From positions 1 through 22,581 of the forward strand of contig UQZY01000030.1 of the NCBI GenBank assembly GCA_900545655.1: DNA of 22,581 bases, in the 5' to 3' direction. Positions within the stretch are counted from its first letter, which is position 1, and every line of letters starts with the position of its first letter. The position numbers were made by a program, and so were the translations under genes. The notes beneath the pieces are model-generated. The model was given only the letters and a program-made list of their open reading frames with translations, was not told the DNA's origin and did no database searches. Of the stretch, positions 1 to 6,382 are shown piece by piece. This DNA is from an uncultured Oscillospiraceae bacterium. GTDB lineage: Bacteria > Bacillota > Clostridia > Oscillospirales > Acutalibacteraceae.

Positions 1-43
1 GGTCTTTGAATTTATATTTTATAATATCAAAATCATTTTTCAC
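1..43 (-). CDS. Start of an unidentified phage gene, cut by the window edge
   Basis: A GTG codon at 43-41 overlaps the TAG stop of the RecU-like gene by one base. It opens a frame reading VKNDFDIIKYKFKD with no stop before the window edge. Stop/start overlaps are the rule in this operon, which supports a real start. Only 14 codons are visible, so no function can be given. Confidence 0.35.
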   Translation of the reverse strand, partial: MKNDFDIIKYKFKD

Positions 44-537
44 TAAATCACACTCTCTATAACATCATTTATAAATTTTTTTACATCGAATTTACTATTT
101 ATTTTTTTCTTTTCTGTACCTATTTTTATTTCATTTTTTCGTAGATAATCAACTGATATAGACTTTCTATTAGTAGAATCATAAAATGCTTTAAATCGGC
201 CTATTTCTATAAAATAACATTCTGTTAAATCACTAAATTCAACAACTAAACCACATATTGTATTTGCATACTCACTTGCCCATAACAAATCATCTATTTG
301 ATGTTTTTTTATGTTATTAAATGGTAAACTTTTTCCTTTTGTCGATTTTAATTCTAATAAATATAAATAGTCCCCATCAAACATTAAACAGTCACATATA
401 TTTGTTTGCTGGAATCTCACTTTGTCATTTCCACCCCAACTAGAAGAACCGTCTCTAAATCTATAATAAAATATATCTTTTGGAATACTATTCTTCCAGT
501 TCTGTTCAAATCTTTTTCCCGAATTAATCCTAGTCAT
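43..537 (-). CDS. recU: RecU-like Holliday junction resolvase (phage type)
   Basis: A protein of 164 residues from the ATG at 537; a TTG at 543 would add two residues. The layout is that of the RecU/Hjc-type nuclease fold. An N-terminal GKRFEQNWKNSIP motif opens the domain. Asn46 and Asp49 (NICD) follow, then Glu62 and Lys64 in LLELKSTKGKSLPF, then His79-Gln80 in a conserved 'ikkHQidxL' segment. The Asp, Glu and Lys positions match the metal-binding catalytic residues of Gram-positive RecU. RecU cuts Holliday junctions during recombination and repair, and phage copies help process replicative or recombinational DNA branches. It is the downstream member of a compact minus-strand set and overlaps the preceding zinc-ribbon gene by a few bases. 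The family call rests on motif reading; a related phage PD-(D/E)XK nuclease is the alternative. Confidence 0.8.
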   Translation of the reverse strand: MTRINSGKRFEQNWKNSIPKDIFYYRFRDGSSSWGGNDKVRFQQTNICDCLMFDGDYLYLLELKSTKGKSLPFNNIKKHQIDDLLWASEYANTICGLVVEFSDLTECYFIEIGRFKAFYDSTNRKSISVDYLRKNEIKIGTEKKKINSKFDVKKFINDVIESVI

Positions 538-805
538 CTTCAATCCAATCAGTCTTTTTAAATATATATTTATTAAAATTCGTATAATAATTATTCATAA
601 ACATTTTATACATACTATCTTTAATACATTTTTTACAGAATTGTTTATATTTTAGACTGTCTTGATATCTTTCTTTATGATAATTAACTTCTAAATATAG
701 TTCATCTTCTTTTATCTCTTTTCCGCAACAATCACACTTCATTCCAATAATCTTGTAGAATTTCTTGTTAATTTCATTTATTTTTTTATATTCTTTTATT
801 TCCAT
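530..805 (-). CDS. Small zinc-ribbon protein of unknown function
   Basis: A 91-residue protein with two CxxC knuckles, Cys24-x2-Cys27 (CDCCGKE) and Cys57-x2-Cys60 (FCKKC), 30 residues apart. They would bind one zinc ion as a ribbon or treble-clef-like fold. A clear AAGGA ribosome site lies 7 bases before the ATG at 805, inside the end of the upstream HNH-like gene. The 3' end overlaps the recU start region. Such small zinc-binding proteins are frequent in phage early operons, often without known role. The lysine- and tyrosine-rich composition and AT-rich codons match its neighbours. I do not recognise a named family. Confidence 0.7.
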   Translation of the reverse strand: MEIKEYKKINEINKKFYKIIGMKCDCCGKEIKEDELYLEVNYHKERYQDSLKYKQFCKKCIKDSMYKMFMNNYYTNFNKYIFKKTDWIEDD

Positions 806-1218
806 TTTATCATCCTTCTTGTATATTCTTCTTTTATTAATAATTTCCCTTTTTTGCCTCTATCTGAACAATGTTCTCGTTCGAAATATGTTAAGCAATC
901 ATCTATATATCTAATATTTTGCATTTCCAAATAACCCTTGACATTTTCATCAATCATTTCACTAGTAATTGCTAAAAACAATTCATAATCTTTAGACTCA
1001 ATAAGATGAAGGTAATCATGAGACGTATTTTGTCTTAATATAGCACCGTTCCAATACAGATAACCTTCTCCCAATCCAAATGATTTACAATCTCTATATG
1101 GTATTATCAAGTGATGAAAAGATAAACTTTCTTTTCTATCAACCATGTATCCCATAAAATCATATCCTAATTTCATAATTTTAAAGTCTTTTATTATTTG
1201 TTTAGTAATTTCTTTCAT
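796..1218 (-). CDS. HNH-like nuclease domain protein
   Basis: A 140-residue protein. A candidate HNH/beta-beta-alpha-metal core is visible: LSFHHLIIP with His35-His36, then WNGAIL with Asn57, then SHDYLHLIE with His67 and His71. That order (His-His, Asn, His-x3-His) is what many small phage and mobile-element HNH proteins show, with the Asn between the two beta strands. The C-terminal half has EREHCSDRGKKGKLLIKEEY, resembling accessory helices of the same group. The gene follows a hairpin terminator directly: the T-tract ends just before the AGGTG ribosome site, so it either has its own promoter or depends on read-through from the tRNA block. The nuclease call is inferred from motif spacing. 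No zinc Cys pairs are present. A homing-type role is possible but not shown. Confidence 0.62.
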   Translation of the reverse strand: MKEITKQIIKDFKIMKLGYDFMGYMVDRKESLSFHHLIIPYRDCKSFGLGEGYLYWNGAILRQNTSHDYLHLIESKDYELFLAITSEMIDENVKGYLEMQNIRYIDDCLTYFEREHCSDRGKKGKLLIKEEYTRRMIKWK

Positions 1219-1229
1219 ATTTCACCTAC

Positions 1230-1258
1230 AAAAAAAGAGAGAATTATTGTATTCTCCC
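1230..1258 (-). terminator. Intrinsic terminator after the tRNA/ncRNA block
   Basis: On the minus strand the stem GAGAAT / ATTCTC (1256-1251 with 1244-1239, 6-nt loop) is followed by a C and a run of T at about 1236-1230. It lies 3' of tRNA-Ile and 5' of the HNH-like gene, so it most likely ends the structured-RNA transcript. Confidence 0.68.
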
Positions 1259-1271
1259 TTCAAAATTCATT

Positions 1272-1347
1272 TGGTAGGCAAACTAGGACTTGAACCTAGA
1301 ACCGCTGGTGTATAAGACCAGAACTCTAACCATTGAGTTATTTGCCT
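1272..1347 (-). tRNA. tRNA-Ile (anticodon TAT)
   Basis: The minus strand folds as a full cloverleaf. The acceptor AGGCAAA pairs with TTTGCCT, the discriminator is A, and CCA is encoded. The D-stem is ACTC/GAGT, the anticodon stem CTGGT/ACCAG with loop CTTATAC, and the T-stem CTAGG/CCTAG with loop TTCAAGT. The anticodon TAT reads the AUA isoleucine codon, which is common in AT-rich phage genes and rarer in the GC-moderate right half of the window. Confidence 0.95.
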
Positions 1348-1597
1348 ATATGGCGATTGTTTATTAAGGAAAAACAAACAAAACCGACAATTTGTATTTT
1401 CAGTAAATACTAACCGATTATTTTCTTTTCTGGATAATAATAATCAAAATACCACAAGTTATTAAATTATAATTGTCAATAATTAGTCTAAACTTGCATA
1501 AACCTCCGCCATCATGTAGGCTTCACCACATATACTTTTGGCGTATAAGTCCTCTATATACAAAACAGGTCATGACTCCTGCAGATATAGTCATAAT
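1348..1597 (-). other. Spacer between tRNA-Ile and tRNA-Leu with possible structured RNA
   Basis: There is no coding frame of note. On the minus strand, around 1543-1507, CGCCA and TGGCG close a helix around an inner hairpin (ATGTGG with CTACAT, one wobble pair). A second short hairpin, caggagtcatgacctg, lies near 1565-1582. The rest is AT-rich and featureless to me. It may be spacer RNA removed during tRNA processing or an extra domain of the large RNA upstream. Confidence 0.3.
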
Positions 1598-1684
1598 TGG
1601 TGCTCGTAATAGGACTTGAACCTATAAGGAATAGCTTCCAACGGATTTTAAGTCCGTCTTGTTTACCAATTTCAACATACGAGC
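1598..1684 (-). tRNA. tRNA-Leu (anticodon TAA)
   Basis: An 87-nt class II tRNA with encoded CCA. The acceptor is GCTCGTA/TACGAGC with discriminator A. The anticodon stem is ACGGA/TCCGT with loop CTTAAAA, anticodon TAA. A long variable arm has a GGAA/TTCC stem, and the T-stem is ATAGG/CCTAT with TTCAAGT. It decodes UUA leucine, the dominant Leu codon in AT-rich phages. Confidence 0.95.
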
Positions 1685-1690
1685 AAATAA

Positions 1691-2097
1691 TAAAACAATA
1701 TAACAACTAGGCTCAATGTTGCTAGATGGCCTACTATGTTCTCAATAGGTATATTGTTTTACTAGTATCTTTAATAGATACTGCACTGATAATATTACCG
1801 CCTTTTATCATATGCTTAAGCCATTGATAACTGCATATTTAAGAATATTATCAGTACACTACCTACTAGAGATAGCATGACCTTTTCATATTAGTATGAA
1901 ATACTGACAGTTTCCTAACTGACAATCACCTAAACTTGTTCAGCCTAACTTCGTTGTGCTTGGTCTAGCAAGGTGAAGCTGTTTTACCTAATGCTTTTTA
2001 TAAGCACCATAGAATAGATATATTTGCTAAATTTAGACTTCACTTTCCTAATACCTTAAAAGTGTAATTATAGGTTCTAATATATATCTGCTCTATG
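1691..2097 (-). ncRNA. Hairpin-rich non-coding segment, second domain of the RNA block
   Basis: About 0.4 kb without a reading frame, densely packed with inverted repeats. There is a perfect 12-bp pair at 1691-1702 with 1750-1761; a 7-bp hairpin 1764-1770/1776-1782; and a perfect 12-bp pair 1785-1796 with 1844-1855. Within the last, TTATCA/TGATAA and ATATGC/GCATAT can pair in alternative ways. A CAGC...GCTG arm with inner CTTC/GAAG lies near 1939-1981. A nested arm 2008-2097 is built from CATAG/CTATG, AGATATAT/ATATATCT, TTAGA/TCTAA and CACTTT/AAAGTG. It lies between tRNA-Leu and the 619-nt closed element and is presumably transcribed with them on the minus strand. It may be a separate RNA or part of one RNA of about 1 kb. 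Confidence 0.45.
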
Positions 2098-2116
2098 CTA
2101 CCCATAAAGATAACAC

Positions 2117-2144
2117 TTAATGTTCTTTGACAATTTGTTAAATA
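2117..2144. repeat. Left arm of perfect 28-bp inverted repeat
   Basis: Exact reverse complement of 2708-2735. Pairing stops at 2116 and 2145, where the bases no longer match. As RNA it would form the long closing helix of the candidate large ncRNA. Confidence 0.95.
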
Positions 2145-2696
2145 GTGCTTCTCACACTAATTTATTATGAACAATTATTATTCAGTCAATGGCAAGTATT
2201 AGTCCTGATAAGGAGCGACCTTATTTCCTCTAATACCTAGTATAAATACCCTAGACCATATTGGGTTCATTACCAACATTTTTCACACACATTAGGTTTA
2301 ATTTTCTTTTTTAGCTTTTTTCAAAAATTCCTATCATATACTAAATACTAAATTTGCAGATTTGTGCTACTCAAACTAGGCACTAGTCTTATACATATAT
2401 TTCTATATCTCAACTGCAACAACTGATTTATGGTATCTTGCTTTCACTCTATATCACCATAATATAGTATTACTAGCAAGTTATCGTCCTATATTCCATA
2501 AGCGGTTTTGATTATCGGCGACTAGACCTCTATACCTTATAACATTTCATAACAAACCACTATTATCTCTTTCCCTACATTTTGTAAGTCTCAGCTTTTT
2601 AAATGAGTTTCCTCTCAGCTCACTCAATCCATCACAAATTCGCACTCGCAACTAATAAGAACGAGATAATATCCATACTACATTGCATTGTAGTCT

Positions 2697-2725
2697 GTCA
2701 TATGGTTTATTTAACAAATTGTCAA
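2697..2725 (-). promoter_or_regulatory. Promoter-like TTGACA-17-TATGAC inside the right repeat arm
   Basis: On the minus strand a consensus -35 TTGACA (2725-2720) lies 17 nt before TATGAC (2702-2697), a partial -10. If active, transcription would start near 2690 and miss the right arm of the closing helix. The left arm carries the same TTGACA on the plus strand but has no -10 at the right distance. It may be a chance result of the repeat sequence. Confidence 0.3.
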
Positions 2726-2735
2726 AGAACATTAA
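2708..2735. repeat. Right arm of perfect 28-bp inverted repeat
   Basis: Exact reverse complement of 2117-2144. It ends 3 nt from the 3' CCA of tRNA-Gln. No target-site duplication is visible outside the two arms, which argues against a transposon end. Confidence 0.95.
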
Positions 2736-2738
2736 TTT

Positions 2739-2814
2739 TGGTTGCTCTTCTAGGATTCGAACCTAGACTCTTCGCATTCAAAGTGCAATGTGTTGCCAAT
2801 TCCATCAAAGAGCA
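2739..2814 (-). tRNA. tRNA-Gln (anticodon TTG)
   Basis: Minus-strand cloverleaf with acceptor TGCTCTT/AAGAGCA, discriminator A and encoded CCA. The anticodon stem is TTGCA/TGCGA (one wobble) with loop CTTTGAA, anticodon TTG. The T-stem is CTAGG/CCTAG with loop TTCGAAT. The D-stem is weaker than in the other two tRNAs. It reads CAA glutamine. Confidence 0.92.
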
Positions 2815-2820
2815 ATATTA

Positions 2821-2899
2821 GAGAAAAGCACGAAAGGAGATAACTGCTTTTCTCATAAAAAGGAGGTATGCCTTTACATACTGTAGTAAAAATACTACA
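2821..2899 (-). other. Three consecutive hairpins upstream of tRNA-Gln
   Basis: Perfect 10-bp arms 2821-2830/2845-2854 enclose a 14-nt loop. A 5-bp hairpin follows at about 2866-2880, and 7-bp arms 2882-2888/2893-2899 enclose AAAA. They fill the space between the small HTH-like gene and tRNA-Gln. None has a clean T-tract in the minus direction, so they look more like processing or leader structures than terminators. The minus strand also carries ACCTCCTTTTTA and TCTCCTTTCG, which resemble the anti-Shine-Dalgarno end of 16S rRNA. Confidence 0.4.
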
Positions 2900-2930
2900 C
2901 TCATACTATATCAATGTTTTTACTGAACTT

Positions 2931-3251
2931 TTAATGAACTTTGATAAATTCTTTTAGATTTTTATAATAATTTTTATAAATTGCTCTTTCAGTAAATGGT
3001 TTTATATCATTTCTATAATTTTCATCTGCTACTTTTTGTATAGCTTTATTAATTGACATTCCATTCAAGTAATATAAATATATTCTATACTCTATACTAT
3101 TTTTAGATAACTTTGATAAGTTAAATTTGCATTCTTCAAGTAACTTTTCCTTTTCATTTATCTTATTAATTATTTCTGGATTATTATTATCTAATTTTTT
3201 CAATATATCTATTTCAATTATTAAATCATTAATATATGATATACAATCCAT
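2931..3251 (-). CDS. Small phage protein with a sigma-4/ArpU-like helix-turn-helix pattern
   Basis: A 106-residue, Lys/Asn/Ile-rich protein. The first half is a likely coiled coil (about residues 8-50, repeated Lys/Glu/Leu). The second half contains SIEYRIYLYYLNGMSINKAI, which recalls the 'R.il.yYl.G.s...i' helix-turn-helix segment of ArpU/RinA-type phage late regulators. It then has a Tyr/Lys-rich tail. Members of that group often lie at the end of the phage replication block. It is last in the overlapping operon, before the tRNA/ncRNA block, 19 bases after ssb, with a purine-rich GAAGGGG ribosome site. The regulator call is tentative; only the pattern, not a diagnostic motif, supports it. 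Confidence 0.6.
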   Translation of the reverse strand: MDCISYINDLIIEIDILKKLDNNNPEIINKINEKEKLLEECKFNLSKLSKNSIEYRIYLYYLNGMSINKAIQKVADENYRNDIKPFTERAIYKNYYKNLKEFIKVH

Positions 3252-3270
3252 TTATACCCCTTCTTTCGTT

Positions 3271-3666
3271 TTAATCTAAGAAATTATCATCAATTTCAAC
3301 TTTATTTCCGAAATCTTCATATGGATCTGTTTCTGCTTGCTCAACAGAAGATTCATCACTCATTTTTTTACTGCCTAAAAATTGCACATTACTTGTCATT
3401 ACTTCAAATGATGTTCTATTATTTCCATCTTTATCAGTATAATTACTCATATTAATTGAACCATCAACAAGTATTAAACTACCTTTATTTTGATATTGAA
3501 CAAGGTTTTCGGCAGGCTTTCCCCAAACCGTTACAGGAATAAAATCTGTACCTTCATTCATTCTATTTACTGCTAGATTAAATCTGCAATATGCTTTATT
3601 TGAACCAGTATATCTTAATTCTAAATCTGTAGATATTCTTCCTACTAACGTTACTTTATTAAACAT
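3271..3666 (-). CDS. ssb: Single-stranded DNA-binding protein
   Basis: A 131-residue SSB. The OB-fold occupies about residues 1-100 and has the usual landmarks: NKVTLVGRISTDLELRYT at the start, then FNLAVNR, then FIPVTVWGKPAENLVQY and GSLILVDGSI. An acidic linker follows. It would coat ssDNA during phage replication and recombination, matching the nearby RecU. The tail ends in IDDNFLD rather than the usual DDDIPF, so the last residue is Asp and the hydrophobic Pro-Phe is replaced by Phe-Leu. AGGAG stands 9 bases before the ATG at 3666, which lies inside the last codons of the upstream gene. Confidence 0.93.
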   Translation of the reverse strand: MFNKVTLVGRISTDLELRYTGSNKAYCRFNLAVNRMNEGTDFIPVTVWGKPAENLVQYQNKGSLILVDGSINMSNYTDKDGNNRTSFEVMTSNVQFLGSKKMSDESSVEQAETDPYEDFGNKVEIDDNFLD

Positions 3667-4168
3667 CTAATCCCAACTCCTTTAATGTGTATTCTTTATT
3701 ATCTTTCATGCCATTATACATAGTTCCCTTTTTAAAATTTGGTAAACCAATACTATCATCATCTAATTCAATAGAAATATAACAATCTCCGTCATAGCAA
3801 TCTTCTTTAGAAATGTGATTGACTCTATTTTTAAACGGTCTAATAACAGCTTTTAAATATCTTTTTTCTGTGTCATCTAGTATTTCTTTTTCTTGAATAA
3901 AACCATTTTCTACTTCTATTGTCCCTGTATAATTGTTTGGCAATGATTTAAAATGTTTTTGTTTTACTACATATTCAATATCTTCTAGGCGAAACACCCA
4001 TCGAGGAAATCCTCTACCGTCGTCTTCTTTAATTGTAAAACCATTTCCAAGAATTATACTAGATACAGTAACAATCTTACCAATATATTTATCCATCATA
4101 CCGTCACTATTCCATCCTTTACCTCTTCTATTTTTTAATTTTACTTTATCTCCAACTTTTAATTTCAT
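3659..4168 (-). CDS. Phage protein with an N-terminal SH3/KOW-like domain, function unknown
   Basis: 169 residues. The N-terminal 65 residues (KLKVGDKVKLKNRRGKGWNS, then a Lys-Ile-Val-Thr-Val strand and a Phe-Arg-Leu-Glu-Asp end) read as a small SH3-like beta barrel of the kind found in many phage and plasmid proteins, often a nucleic acid or protein-binding add-on. Residues 85-169 are acidic (several Asp-Asp and Asp-Cys pairs) with no motif I recognise. The start overlaps the stop of the upstream gene as TAATG, and the end overlaps ssb, so translation is probably coupled. No function can be claimed beyond membership in the replication-region operon. Confidence 0.72.
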   Translation of the reverse strand: MKLKVGDKVKLKNRRGKGWNSDGMMDKYIGKIVTVSSIILGNGFTIKEDDGRGFPRWVFRLEDIEYVVKQKHFKSLPNNYTGTIEVENGFIQEKEILDDTEKRYLKAVIRPFKNRVNHISKEDCYDGDCYISIELDDDSIGLPNFKKGTMYNGMKDNKEYTLKELGLDV

Positions 4169-4911
4169 TATTTAATCACCAATTTACCTTTCTTATCAAT
4201 AATTCCATATCTAGTTAGTATTTCCTCAACTTCTTCTTTCGTTTTAGCGATACCAACATGTGCTTTTACTGTTTTAACTAAATCATTAAGTTCGTTTATT
4301 TTGTTAATCATTTCGTTTTCAAGGCTTTTAATTTCATCATTTTTAAAGTCACTATTAATAAAATAACCAAATTCACAAATTGATGTTTTATGTTGTAATT
4401 CTTTTTGATAACTACTTAAACCTTCTAAAGTTTCTTTTACTTTTTCAATTTCTTCGTCTGTAAATTGTGAAATATATAATTTTTGCAAATCATCTTTACA
4501 TTTTTGTGTTATTTCATCATATTGTTTTTTTATTGAACTTTCATTTTTGATTTTTTCTATTTTTTCTTTTGTTTCTTTTTCAATACTTTCTCTATGCTTA
4601 TTTGCATATAAATCAATTAAATTCATACTTTCTATCATTTTATTTCCTTCTTTCTTATTAAATTTTCCTAATACATATGGTGCATATAAATCATCTACTG
4701 TTATTTTAATTTTGTTTGCTGTTATTTTTAATTCTTGTGCTTTTATTGGTTCAAAAAATGTTTGGTCGTATGCATAGATAGGAAGTTCTTCAAGAATAAC
4801 ATTTCCGTTTTCGCTGTAACCTGAAACTGTGTATATATTTCCCTTTTTTATGCATTGTAAGCCATATGTATTAATACATTTTATTTTCTCACCAATTTCA
4901 AATCTTTTCAT
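4168..4911 (-). CDS. Coiled-coil phage protein of unknown function
   Basis: A 247-residue protein from the ATG at 4911, which overlaps the GHKL gene stop as ATGA and has GAGG 7 bases upstream; the ATG at 4917 is too close to that site. Residues 1-60 resemble a second SH3-like domain (FEIGEKIKCINTYG...GNIYTVSGYSENG). Residues 95-225 are highly charged, with long Lys/Glu helices predicted to coil. The end, KEEVEEILTRYGIIDKKGKL, is a short compact helix pair. No catalytic motif is visible. A scaffold or DNA-associated role is only a guess. Composition and overlaps match its neighbours. Confidence 0.7.
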   Translation of the reverse strand: MKRFEIGEKIKCINTYGLQCIKKGNIYTVSGYSENGNVILEELPIYAYDQTFFEPIKAQELKITANKIKITVDDLYAPYVLGKFNKKEGNKMIESMNLIDLYANKHRESIEKETKEKIEKIKNESSIKKQYDEITQKCKDDLQKLYISQFTDEEIEKVKETLEGLSSYQKELQHKTSICEFGYFINSDFKNDEIKSLENEMINKINELNDLVKTVKAHVGIAKTKEEVEEILTRYGIIDKKGKLVIK

Positions 4912-6083
4912 TTCCATACCTCATTACTTATTAAATTAAAACCTGTAGGCTCTAATCGATTTATTAGTTCTCTAAATTCATATTTTGCACTATCATTTAG
5001 TTGATTACCATATTTATCAAACCATTCTTTAAAATCTTTATAATCGCTATATTCATATTCATACCAAGCATCATCAACTTTATCTCGATTATCTTTTTCT
5101 TTTTTTACCTCTTGAATAACATTTGACGAATATGTTAATTGTGAATTTAATATATCTGCATATATCTTGTGTGGAACTTCTTTTATTTCTTTATCTGTTT
5201 TTCTACCAACATATTCAATTAAATCCGAACTACTTTTATTGATAACAACATCATCTTCTTTGATATCAAATCTATCCATTAGATGTTTTGCATATTTTTC
5301 TTTGAATTCATCATCAAATTCAATATTTTCATCTTTGATGTATTCACCATCTCGACCTTTGCCATCAATAACTTCATCAACAAATGCAAAGTTATCAACA
5401 CAACAAGCAACTGATAACGCTGTTAATCTTTTCAATTCATAAATATTTATTGACTTTCTATCTCTATCAAGTGATACATAACAAGGTTTAAAATTATAAC
5501 CATAATCAAAATTATCATCTTCATATACTGGAAGCCCATCAACAAATACTTTTCCTTTGTAATCAGAATCCGTTAATATTTCTCCATAGCTTGTTTGAAT
5601 TGAATTATAAGCTTGTCCATTTAATCCTAAAAATTCATTTTCAAGTTCATCTAATTCAGAATTATCAAATCCTGATATTTCAAATGTTAAATCATTCCCA
5701 TTACCTGCTGTTTCAGTAATACATAATACTTCACATTCAAAATTATCTGAATATTCAAAACTTGGTATCCAATTTTTATTTCCATTTTTTATAAACACTT
5801 CTTTATCATCACGAAGTAATACTAACAATGCTAATTTATAACCTTCTCCAAATTGACCTATTTTATCTAAATCATCTCTTTTAGATGTGTTTCCAAGTAA
5901 CAATGTAGAACTTGGTATTGAAGTATTTTTATTTGTTATTGTAATTGTTCCAGAAGATTTATCAATATCAATAATATCTTCTCCATTACTATCTTTGGCA
6001 TTTTGTAATAATTCTCTAATCGCTTCTTCTATTCCCCAACTAGATACGTAATTTCTCGAAAGACTTAATTCATATTTTTTCAT
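4908..6083 (-). CDS. GHKL/Hsp90-type ATPase-like phage protein
   Basis: 391 residues from the ATG at 6083, which shares a base with the upstream stop (TAATG) and has AAGGCGG 7 bases upstream. The ATP-binding N box is clear (ELLQNAKD, residues 24-31, with Glu24, Asn28 and Asp31), as is the glycine-rich G2 box (GQFGEGYKLALL, 76-87). GNTSK (64-68) matches the lid start. The usual DxGxG G1 box after the ITIT strand is replaced by NKNTSIP (51-57), so the adenine-contacting Asp is absent or displaced. GHKL ATPases include gyrase B, Hsp90, MutL and MORC-like proteins. The C-terminal 200 residues match none of these by eye and end in a Trp/Tyr/Asp-rich helical segment. It lies in a phage replication operon. 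Its substrate is unknown; a conformational clamp or chaperone-like ATPase is inferred. Confidence 0.75.
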   Translation of the reverse strand: MKKYELSLSRNYVSSWGIEEAIRELLQNAKDSNGEDIIDIDKSSGTITITNKNTSIPSSTLLLGNTSKRDDLDKIGQFGEGYKLALLVLLRDDKEVFIKNGNKNWIPSFEYSDNFECEVLCITETAGNGNDLTFEISGFDNSELDELENEFLGLNGQAYNSIQTSYGEILTDSDYKGKVFVDGLPVYEDDNFDYGYNFKPCYVSLDRDRKSINIYELKRLTALSVACCVDNFAFVDEVIDGKGRDGEYIKDENIEFDDEFKEKYAKHLMDRFDIKEDDVVINKSSSDLIEYVGRKTDKEIKEVPHKIYADILNSQLTYSSNVIQEVKKEKDNRDKVDDAWYEYEYSDYKDFKEWFDKYGNQLNDSAKYEFRELINRLEPTGFNLISNEVWK

Positions 6084-6382
6084 TATGAAACCGCCTTCCA
6101 ATTTGTTACTTCTATTGTTTTAACTTCCTTTTCCACTTGATATGGTTGTGTATAGAACCCATTTTCTTGACACTCTGTTAATCCTCTATCCCAATCTAAA
6201 GAATAATATTTTCCTTCAAATTCAAATATTGTAGAAACATCTTGTGTCCATCGGTGTTGTTCTCCTTCTTCTTGAGTTATCATTTTAACATCGGCATCTA
6301 CATCACACCATGACAAATCTTTTAATTCCTCTTCTGTAAAACTTTTATTTAATAATTTTTCTCTAAAAATATCGTTATTCAT
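6083..6382 (-). CDS. Small acidic phage protein, unknown function
   Basis: 99 residues. An N-terminal helical part (FREKLLNKSFTEEELKDL) is followed by a Trp-rich beta-like segment (RWTQDVSTIFEFEGKYYSLD, then WDRG). This looks like a small folded domain with no known motif. An AGGGAGAAG ribosome site precedes the ATG at 6382. Its start lies inside the last codons of the truncated upstream gene, and its stop overlaps the GHKL start, so all three were probably translated together. I do not recognise a family. Confidence 0.68.
   Translation of the reverse strand: MNNDIFREKLLNKSFTEEELKDLSWCDVDADVKMITQEEGEQHRWTQDVSTIFEFEGKYYSLDWDRGLTECQENGFYTQPYQVEKEVKTIEVTNWKAVS

Larger units (their letters stand above)
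2117..2735 (-). ncRNA. Candidate large ornate phage ncRNA (ROOL- or GOLLD-like)
   Basis: A 619-nt segment closed by a perfect 28-bp inverted repeat (2117-2144 with 2708-2735), starting 3 nt after the CCA of tRNA-Gln in the minus direction. It has no coding frame on the minus strand. Inside are ordered helices: 2677-2682/2689-2694; 2645-2648/2662-2665; 2604-2608/2622-2626; a two-part arm 2437-2442/2475-2480 enclosing 2449-2454/2462-2467; 2364-2367/2380-2383; and a two-part arm 2196-2202/2230-2236 enclosing 2208-2213/2219-2224 across a symmetric internal loop. ROOL RNAs (about 0.6 kb) and GOLLD RNAs (about 0.8 kb) are known large structured RNAs of phages and prophages that often sit beside tRNA genes. 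Size and context favour ROOL, but I cannot match family consensus positions by eye. The class is inferred; the helices and lack of coding are seen directly. Confidence 0.65.

Noticed and set aside
2117..2735. Insertion sequence or MITE bounded by 28-bp inverted ends
   Set aside because: No transposase, no target duplication, and one end lies 3 nt from the tRNA CCA. The many internal helices and phage tRNA context fit an RNA better.
2603..2821. A plus-strand reading frame of 72 codons across the tRNA-Gln gene
   Set aside because: It runs through the complement of tRNA-Gln and one arm of the 28-bp repeat, has no ribosome site, and is opposite to all genes in this region.
2861..2970. Small plus-strand gene after a strong AAGGAGGT
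   Set aside because: The ATG overlaps the ribosome site, leaving no spacing, and the frame runs into the antisense of a minus-strand gene.
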